This document shows, in pieces, positions 6,321 through 11,096 of a DNA stretch of 11,096 nt. The notes under the pieces are model-generated. The model did not search any database and had not been told where the DNA came from. It saw only the letters and a program-made list of their open reading frames with translations. Made by a program: the position numbers and the translations under genes. The DNA is taken from assembly GCA_028691575.1 (NCBI GenBank), contig JAQUYY010000041.1, forward strand, positions 1-11,096, read 5' to 3'. Numbering within the stretch: the stretch's first letter is position 1; every line of letters begins with the position of its first letter. This DNA comes from Candidatus Gastranaerophilales bacterium. Its GTDB lineage: Bacteria > Cyanobacteriota > Vampirovibrionia > Gastranaerophilales > JAQUYY01.

Positions 6321-6717
6321 AATCTTTTAATTTTTCGGGAGAAAAAGCTTCCGGCAAAAGGTTATTTATATTATATGAAATTATTTTATTTTGTTTATCT
6401 TCTAAAATAATTTCAGCTTCTTTAGAAAATTCTACAAGCCACTGTCTACAAGCTCCACAAGGAACACATTGTTCAGTATTCGGACTATAAATTGCAATAG
6501 AAACTAATTTGCCTTGTTCACCGTTTGATATGGCATTTGAAATAGCGTTTCTTTCCGCACATAATGATAAACCGTAGCTTACATTTTCAACATTACAACC
6601 TGTATAAAAATTCCCGGAATCAAACAAAACACAAGCTCCTACTTTGAAATTTGAGTACGGGGCATAAGCATTTTTTGATGCTTCTTTGGCTTTTGCTAAA
6701 AGTTCTGTTTTATCCAT
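6319..6717 (-). CDS. cdd: Cytidine deaminase
   Basis: This zinc enzyme deaminates cytidine and deoxycytidine to uridine and deoxyuridine in pyrimidine salvage. The 132-residue length matches the small homotetrameric class (B. subtilis type). Zinc ligands Cys53, Cys87 and Cys90 lie in CAERNA and PCGACRQ, and Glu55 is the catalytic proton shuttle. Asn42 and Glu44 in GCNVEN are the ribose-binding pair. AYAPYSNFKVGA (17-28) is the usual N-terminal signature. The start at 6717 has TAAGGAG 6 nt upstream, and the TAA of that site is the stop codon of pyrG, so translation is probably coupled. Its stop codon touches the terminator hairpin. Confidence 0.96.
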   Translation of the reverse strand: MDKTELLAKAKEASKNAYAPYSNFKVGACVLFDSGNFYTGCNVENVSYGLSLCAERNAISNAISNGEQGKLVSIAIYSPNTEQCVPCGACRQWLVEFSKEAEIILEDKQNKIISYNINNLLPEAFSPEKLKD

Positions 6718-6727
6718 ATTCTACTCC

Positions 6728-8338
6728 TTATTTGGATTTTATCCGGCTATAAGCAGCTTTAATCAAGCCTAAAAATAATGGATGAGGATTATCCAGTCTT
6801 GATTTGAATTCGGGATGGAATTGACTTGCTACAAACCAGTCTAAATGAGGTAATTCAATGATTTCAACCAATTTTCCGTTAGGAGAAAGCCCTGATAAAG
6901 TAAGTCCTGTTTTTGTTAATATTTCTCTGTATTTATTATTAAATTCATATCTATGCCTGTGACGTTCAAATATAATTTTTTCACCATAAGCATTACGGGC
7001 TTTTGAGTCATTCTCCAAATGGCATTCATACTGTCCAAGACGCATTGTGCCACCCATATCCATAATACCTTCCTGATCGTTCATTAAATCAACAACCGGA
7101 TTTTGTGTTTCAGGATGGAATTCTGAGCTGTTAGCATCTTTTAATCCAGCCACATTTCTGGCATATTCGATAACAGAACATTGCATACCTAAGCATAGAC
7201 CTAAAAATGGAACATTATTTTCCCTTGCATATCTAACTACGTTTAATTTACCTTCAATTCCTCTAATGCCAAAACCGCCCGGAACAACAATTGCATCGAC
7301 ATCTTTTAGTGCTTCTTTTGTTATATCCATATCCGTACATTCTTCTGAGGAAACCCATTTAAGTTCAATTTTAGAGCCTACGGCCGCTCCTGCATGTTTT
7401 AAAGATTCTACAACTGATATGTATGCATCGGAAAGTTTTGTATATTTCCCTGCAATTGCTACACGAAGAGTATCTTCAGGCTTTTTTATTTTTTCAACAA
7501 GATTTGACCATTCTGTTAATTCAGGTTCTGAATCTGATAAATTAAGCCTTTTTAAAACTTCTGTAGGTAAACCTTCTTTTTCCAATGCTAAAGGTACTTC
7601 ATAAATTGATTTCATATCTTTACATTCTATAACCGCCTCTGGCGCAACGTTTGTAAACAATGCCAGTTTAGTTCTTTCGGTTTTAAGAATAGATTTTTGC
7701 GTTCTGCAAACCAATATATCAGGTTGAATACCGATACTTCTTAGTTGAATTACGCTGTGTTGGGAAGGTTTTGTCTTTAATTCGCCAGCAGCACTCAAAT
7801 ATGGCAATAATGTTACATGGATAAATATTGAATTACCAAACCCGGCTTCAATTTTAAATTGTCTAATAGCTTCAAGAAACGGTAACCCTTCAATATCACC
7901 AACTGTTCCGCCAATTTCTGCAATTAAGAAATCAGGTTTATCTTTTGATGCTTCTTTTAGCCTTCTTTTAATTTCACCTGTAACATGAGGAATTGTTTGA
8001 ACGGTTGCTCCAAGGTAATCGCCTCGTCTTTCTTTATTAATAACAGTTTGGTAAACGCTTCCGGCTGTAACATTATTTATTTTCCCAAAACTTGTGCCAA
8101 TAAATCTTTCGTAGTGTCCCAAGTCTAAATCAGTTTCAGCTCCGTCATCGGTTACAAATACTTCGCCATGTTGAAAAGGGCTCATTGTACCGGGATCAAC
8201 ATTTATATAAGGATCAAATTTTTGTATAGTAACCGAATAGCCCCTAGCTCTTAAAAGTCTGCCTAAAGATGCTCCGACAATCCCTTTTCCTAACGAACTG
8301 ACAACACCACCTGTTATAAAAACATATTTTGTACTCAT
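6728..8338 (-). CDS. pyrG: CTP synthase
   Basis: CTP synthase aminates UTP to CTP with ATP, taking ammonia from glutamine. The 536-residue protein has both domains. The N-terminal synthase domain has the P-loop GGVVSSLGKG (10-19, Lys18), KFDPYINVDPGTM (about 40-52), HGEVFVTDDGAETDLDLGHYERF (about 57-79) and AEIGGTVGDIEG (about 140-151). The C-terminal class I glutamine amidotransferase domain has PGGFG (about 353-357), nucleophile Cys382 in GLCLGMQ and the His508/Glu510 pair in QFHPEF. I chose the ATG at 8338: AGGGG (8350-8346) is 7 nt upstream of it but only 1 nt from the in-frame ATG at 8344. The chosen start also matches the E. coli numbering of Lys18. It lies 23 nt after gatC and just before cdd. 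Confidence 0.97.
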   Translation of the reverse strand: MSTKYVFITGGVVSSLGKGIVGASLGRLLRARGYSVTIQKFDPYINVDPGTMSPFQHGEVFVTDDGAETDLDLGHYERFIGTSFGKINNVTAGSVYQTVINKERRGDYLGATVQTIPHVTGEIKRRLKEASKDKPDFLIAEIGGTVGDIEGLPFLEAIRQFKIEAGFGNSIFIHVTLLPYLSAAGELKTKPSQHSVIQLRSIGIQPDILVCRTQKSILKTERTKLALFTNVAPEAVIECKDMKSIYEVPLALEKEGLPTEVLKRLNLSDSEPELTEWSNLVEKIKKPEDTLRVAIAGKYTKLSDAYISVVESLKHAGAAVGSKIELKWVSSEECTDMDITKEALKDVDAIVVPGGFGIRGIEGKLNVVRYARENNVPFLGLCLGMQCSVIEYARNVAGLKDANSSEFHPETQNPVVDLMNDQEGIMDMGGTMRLGQYECHLENDSKARNAYGEKIIFERHRHRYEFNNKYREILTKTGLTLSGLSPNGKLVEIIELPHLDWFVASQFHPEFKSRLDNPHPLFLGLIKAAYSRIKSK

Positions 8339-8361
8339 TTCCATTCCCCTAACATAAAAAA

Positions 8362-8643
8362 CTAACCGATTTTAGGCACTTTAAAAAATCCGTCTTCCTC
8401 TTCCGGAGCATTTGAAAGGATTTCTTCTTTTGTGCAGTCTCTAACTACGACATCTTCTCTCATTACATTTGAAGATGGGACTGCATGTGCCATTGGTTTT
8501 ACATTCTCAGTATTTACTTCATTTAATTGATTAAAATATTCTAAAATATCATCAAACTGTTTTGCAAATTTCTCTTTTTCTTCTTCTGTTAAAGCCAGTC
8601 TTGCTAATTTTGCAACATGCTCAACTTGTTCTTTGCTTATCAC
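8362..8643 (-). CDS. gatC: Asp-tRNA(Asn)/Glu-tRNA(Gln) amidotransferase subunit C
   Basis: GatC is the small subunit that holds GatA and GatB together in the GatCAB complex, which converts Glu-tRNA(Gln) and Asp-tRNA(Asn) to the amidated forms. The 93-residue length is standard. It shows the N-terminal helix pair VEHVAKLARLALTEEEKEKF (about 7-26), the middle LNEVNTENVKPM (about 40-51) and the C-terminal DGFFKVPKI, typical of the family. The start is GTG at 8643 with AGGGG 9 nt upstream. gatA and gatB are not in the window. The 92-nt gap from murG holds only an A/T hairpin and a TATGAT (8681-8676) that could serve as a -10 without a good -35. gatC-pyrG-cdd may therefore start here or continue the wall-gene transcript. 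Confidence 0.93.
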   Translation of the reverse strand: MISKEQVEHVAKLARLALTEEEKEKFAKQFDDILEYFNQLNEVNTENVKPMAHAVPSSNVMREDVVVRDCTKEEILSNAPEEEDGFFKVPKIG

Positions 8644-8735
8644 AATCGAAATCCCCTATTTTTAAAAACACTTTTATCATAACAATAAAAAACTTTTTAT
8701 TAAAGTTAAAAATTTAAGAATTTACAAAGATTTAT

Positions 8736-9851
8736 CTATGAAATATTTTTCAATAATGCAACTAAATCCTTTGTAGCATTTGGCTTTGCGAGTTTTATAT
8801 TTGCTTCTTTCATATGCTGTAATTTATTTTCATTATTTAAAATTGTTGTAATGTTTTTTAGCAAATTTTCAGGAGTACAATTTTTGTCATCCAAAAAAAC
8901 CGCTGCACCTGCATTTTCCATAGCTTTTGCATTATATTCCTGATGATTTGCAGCAGCAAATGGATATGGGATAAGTATTGAAGGGAGTGCATTTAGATTT
9001 AATTCGGACAAGCTGAGTGAACCTGCTCTTGAAATTGCTATATCTGCTGAAGCTAAAATAGTTGCCATATAATCAAAATAAGGTTTTACTATGTATGAAG
9101 AACAATTTTTATAATCTTTCCATTTATTTTCAAGCTCTGAAATGTAATATTCATAATTTTTTTTGCCTGTTTGATGTATAACTTGATAATTATATTTTAT
9201 TATAAGTTCTTCAATACAGCCTAAAATCGCATCATTAATGCTTTTAGCACCTTGTGAGCCACCCATAACAAGGATAATTTTTTTATTTTTTTTAAATCCC
9301 AATGTTTCAAGCGCTTTTACTTTATCAATATTGCCAAAATTTGCTCTGATAGGATTGCCATTTAGAATTATATTGTTTGATTTTAAGTATTTTGAAGCCT
9401 GCTCAAATGCTGTTGACACCACATTTGCTTTAGATGCCATAATCTTATTCACAATACCGGGATGTGCATCAGGATCATGTATGATAAAAGGGATTTTTAG
9501 CAAACATCCTGCTATAATGCTGGGAGCAGAGGCATATCCTCCTGTTCCCAATATAACATCAGGTTTAATTTTTTGTAGTGTAATTGTTGCCAAAATTACC
9601 GATTTTATTAAGTTTAAAATCCAAAAAAACAGTTTAACAGGATTTTTTCTTGGCATTCCTGAAATATCAAAATCCAAAAATTCTAAACCTTCATTTAATG
9701 CAATATTATATTCCATATTACGCTTACAACCGGCAAAATAAATTTTTTCAACGTCATTGTCTTGCTTTAGTGCTTCTGCAACAGCTATTGCAGGGTAAAT
9801 ATGACCGCCCGTACCGCCACCTGTTAGGATAAAACGTTTATTACTAGTCAT
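8736..9851 (-). CDS. murG: Lipid II synthase MurG (UDP-GlcNAc transferase)
   Basis: MurG adds GlcNAc from UDP-GlcNAc to lipid I, making lipid II at the inner face of the membrane. The 371-residue protein has both GT-B (GT28) domains. The N-terminal domain has the glycine loop GGGTGGHIYPA (11-21), GTGGYASAP (102-110) and GNPIR (165-169). The C-terminal UDP-GlcNAc domain has MGGSQGAKSIND (196-207), HQTGKKN (226-232), SRAGSLSLSEL (274-284) and IPYPFAAANHQEYNA (294-308). The usual HEQNAVPG-type segment reads HDPDAHPG here (125-132), a marked variant. The ATG at 9851 lies inside the end of ftsW (8-nt overlap) with only a weak A/G-rich site upstream, so coupling to ftsW is likely. murG is not followed by murC. 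Confidence 0.95.
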   Translation of the reverse strand: MTSNKRFILTGGGTGGHIYPAIAVAEALKQDNDVEKIYFAGCKRNMEYNIALNEGLEFLDFDISGMPRKNPVKLFFWILNLIKSVILATITLQKIKPDVILGTGGYASAPSIIAGCLLKIPFIIHDPDAHPGIVNKIMASKANVVSTAFEQASKYLKSNNIILNGNPIRANFGNIDKVKALETLGFKKNKKIILVMGGSQGAKSINDAILGCIEELIIKYNYQVIHQTGKKNYEYYISELENKWKDYKNCSSYIVKPYFDYMATILASADIAISRAGSLSLSELNLNALPSILIPYPFAAANHQEYNAKAMENAGAAVFLDDKNCTPENLLKNITTILNNENKLQHMKEANIKLAKPNATKDLVALLKNIS

Positions 9852-10992
9852 AACTGTTAATCTTTCTTATTCTTTTTCTTGAGATATTCAATAATATTCC
9901 AAGCATAGCCATTGTTACTATAATAGATGAACCGCCATAACTAATCAATGGAAGTGTTATGCCTGTAACAGGCAGTATTCCTGTTGTTACGCCAATATTT
10001 ATAAAAGCTTGAACTCCGATTGAGAAAGTTATACCAAAGGCAAGTAGTCGCCCAAATCTGTCGTTACAAGTATTTGCTATAAAAAATCCCCTGTGAAGCA
10101 GTGCTACAAACAGTCCTAATACAATAAGACAGCCTATAAAGCCGAATTCTTCTGCTATTATTGAAAATATAAAGTCAGTATGTCTCTCAGGAAGCCAGAA
10201 AAGTTTTTGTTTTGAATTTCCAAAACCGACTCCGAATAAACCACCAGAAGCTATTGCATACCAGGATTGAATTAAATTATATCCGCCACCTTGCGGATCT
10301 ATCCAAGGATTTCGCCATGTTGCAAGTCTTTCCAATTGGTGGCTGTACAATTTTCCCGAAATTGCAAATAAACCGACTGCTGCTGTACTTAATAATAATT
10401 TAAATGAAACTCCTCCAACCCAGAGCATTGCAGCTGTTGTTAATGCAATTATTACTGTCATACTTAAATTAGGTTGTATGAAAATCAGCCCTAACATTCC
10501 TGCAATTATTGCTATTGTGCCGAGCATTTTTTCTGATAAAATTTCTTTTGCGTCAACCAACGCTGCTGCAATAAGTATTATAGCGGCAGGTTTTGCAAAT
10601 TCTGACGGTTGAATGGGTAAAAACGTCAGCCATCTTGTAGCTCCGTTACTTTCACGTCCAAATGATGAAAACTTCACTAATATAAGTAAAAATAATACAG
10701 CAAGAGCAAATGGAACAGCAATATTTTTAAGTTTTTTATAGTCAAAAACCGAACTTATATACATTAAAATAAATCCTAAACTAAGGAATAAAACGTGTTT
10801 TAATGCATAATAAGCAGGATTGTCATAAGTTTTTAATCCAACCGGAGCTCCGGCACTAAAAACTGCCATCAATCCAAAAATAGTTAAAAAAATTATAATG
10901 ACCAATAAATTTTTGTCTATTGGGGATAAAATAACATTATTTTGAGACTGTTGATTATTATATTTTAATGAGTAATTTTTTCTTATTGACAT
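9844..10992 (-). CDS. ftsW: Septal peptidoglycan polymerase FtsW (SEDS family)
   Basis: FtsW is the SEDS glycosyltransferase that polymerises lipid II at the division septum together with a class B PBP (FtsI). The 382-residue protein has a short polar N-terminus and about ten membrane segments from residue 28 on. SEDS motifs seen are NGATRWL (116-122), QPSEFAK (128-134), the extracellular NPWIDPQGGGYNLIQS (228-243) with Asp232 in the place of the catalytic Asp, LPERHTDFIFSIIAEEFG (267-284) and the signature GITLPLISYGGSS (344-356). The QPD motif of many SEDS proteins is QPN here (173-175). The ITLPLISYGGSS form and the murD/murG neighbours favour FtsW over RodA. The start at 10992 has no close Shine-Dalgarno sequence (AGAGGAA is about 15 nt away). 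An in-frame stop just upstream rules out an earlier start. Confidence 0.93.
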   Translation of the reverse strand: MSIRKNYSLKYNNQQSQNNVILSPIDKNLLVIIIFLTIFGLMAVFSAGAPVGLKTYDNPAYYALKHVLFLSLGFILMYISSVFDYKKLKNIAVPFALAVLFLLILVKFSSFGRESNGATRWLTFLPIQPSEFAKPAAIILIAAALVDAKEILSEKMLGTIAIIAGMLGLIFIQPNLSMTVIIALTTAAMLWVGGVSFKLLLSTAAVGLFAISGKLYSHQLERLATWRNPWIDPQGGGYNLIQSWYAIASGGLFGVGFGNSKQKLFWLPERHTDFIFSIIAEEFGFIGCLIVLGLFVALLHRGFFIANTCNDRFGRLLAFGITFSIGVQAFINIGVTTGILPVTGITLPLISYGGSSIIVTMAMLGILLNISRKRIRKINSYD

Positions 10993-11096
10993 AATTTTTA
11001 AATACTATTCCTCTTTCTTCAAAATTTTTGAACATATCAAAACTTGCACAAGCAGGTGAAAACAGTACTGACGATACGTTCAAATTACCTGCTATA
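10958..11096 (-). CDS. murD: UDP-N-acetylmuramoyl-L-alanine--D-glutamate ligase, C-terminal end
   Basis: Only the last 45 codons are in the window; the gene enters from the right edge. MurD adds D-glutamate to UDP-MurNAc-L-Ala in cytoplasmic peptidoglycan precursor synthesis. The visible residues include VLFSPACASFDMFKNFEERG, very close to the LSPACASFDxFxNFEERG signature near the MurD C-terminus. The position directly before ftsW is that of murD in dcw clusters. The frame continues past the ftsW ATG and ends at TAA 10960-10958, so the two genes overlap by 35 nt in different frames. The tail after FKNYVNK is lysine/isoleucine-rich and slightly longer than expected. Confidence 0.9.
   Translation of the reverse strand, partial: IAGNLNVSSVLFSPACASFDMFKNFEERGIVFKNYVNKKKLLIKI

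Noticed and set aside
8339..8344. Earlier in-frame ATG for pyrG
   Set aside because: The AGGGG site would be just 1 nt away from it; the ATG at 8338 has proper spacing and the family-typical N-terminus.
8684..8703. AATAAAAA/TTTTTATT hairpin in the murG-gatC gap as a terminator
   Set aside because: It is made only of A-T pairs with a tiny loop, so it would be too weak to call, though partial termination is possible.
9238..9741. 167-codon plus-strand ORF opposite murG, and similar ones opposite rpsG (1350-1541), thiG (4138-4458), pyrG (7266-7604) and ftsW (10212-10403)
   Set aside because: All are mirror frames of clearly conserved genes and have no start signals or recognisable motifs of their own.

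Overview
This is an AT-rich bacterial chromosome segment made almost entirely of core housekeeping genes. I found no mobile element, CRISPR array, phage gene, defence island or other new multi-gene system. The S12 and S7 sequences, a tRNA-Ala without an encoded CCA end, and the QPN form of a SEDS motif in FtsW resemble cyanobacterial versions. Together with the strong AT bias, this suggests a non-photosynthetic relative of Cyanobacteria, such as gut Vampirovibrionia/'Melainabacteria' (Gastranaerophilales). That placement is inferred from remembered family sequences and was not tested by a search.

Region 1 (1-2382, minus strand) is the str operon. A tRNA-Ala(GGC) gene is followed by a likely promoter, then rpsL (S12), rpsG (S7) and the first 396 codons of fusA (EF-G), which runs off the left edge. 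The rpsG-fusA spacer is about 135 nt. It holds a 9-bp inverted repeat and a possible internal promoter.

Region 2 (2392-3829, plus strand) is a small operon with a good -10 box. It contains tsaC (threonylcarbamoyl-AMP synthase for tRNA t6A), rpiB (ribose-5-phosphate isomerase B, 4-nt overlap), and a 46-codon ORF with its own ribosome binding site and no recognised function. A non-coding stretch with several inverted repeats and a terminator shared with the convergent thiG follow.

Region 3 (3801-6320) holds divergent thiG (minus, thiazole synthase, no other thiamin gene beside it) and an APC-superfamily amino acid permease (plus). The permease ends at a hairpin that directly abuts the convergent cdd gene.

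Region 4 (6319-11096, minus strand) reads murD (C-terminal end only) - ftsW - murG - gatC - pyrG - cdd. The first three are a fragment of the division and cell wall (dcw) cluster: MurD builds the peptidoglycan precursor, MurG completes lipid II, and FtsW polymerises it at the septum. murG is followed by gatC (amidotransferase for Gln-/Asn-tRNA), pyrG (CTP synthase) and cdd (cytidine deaminase) rather than by murC. pyrG and cdd are tightly spaced and both act on cytosine nucleotides.

The most useful leads are the small ORF at 3517-3657, the competing inverted repeats at 3684-3766, and the inverted repeat/promoter overlap before fusA.
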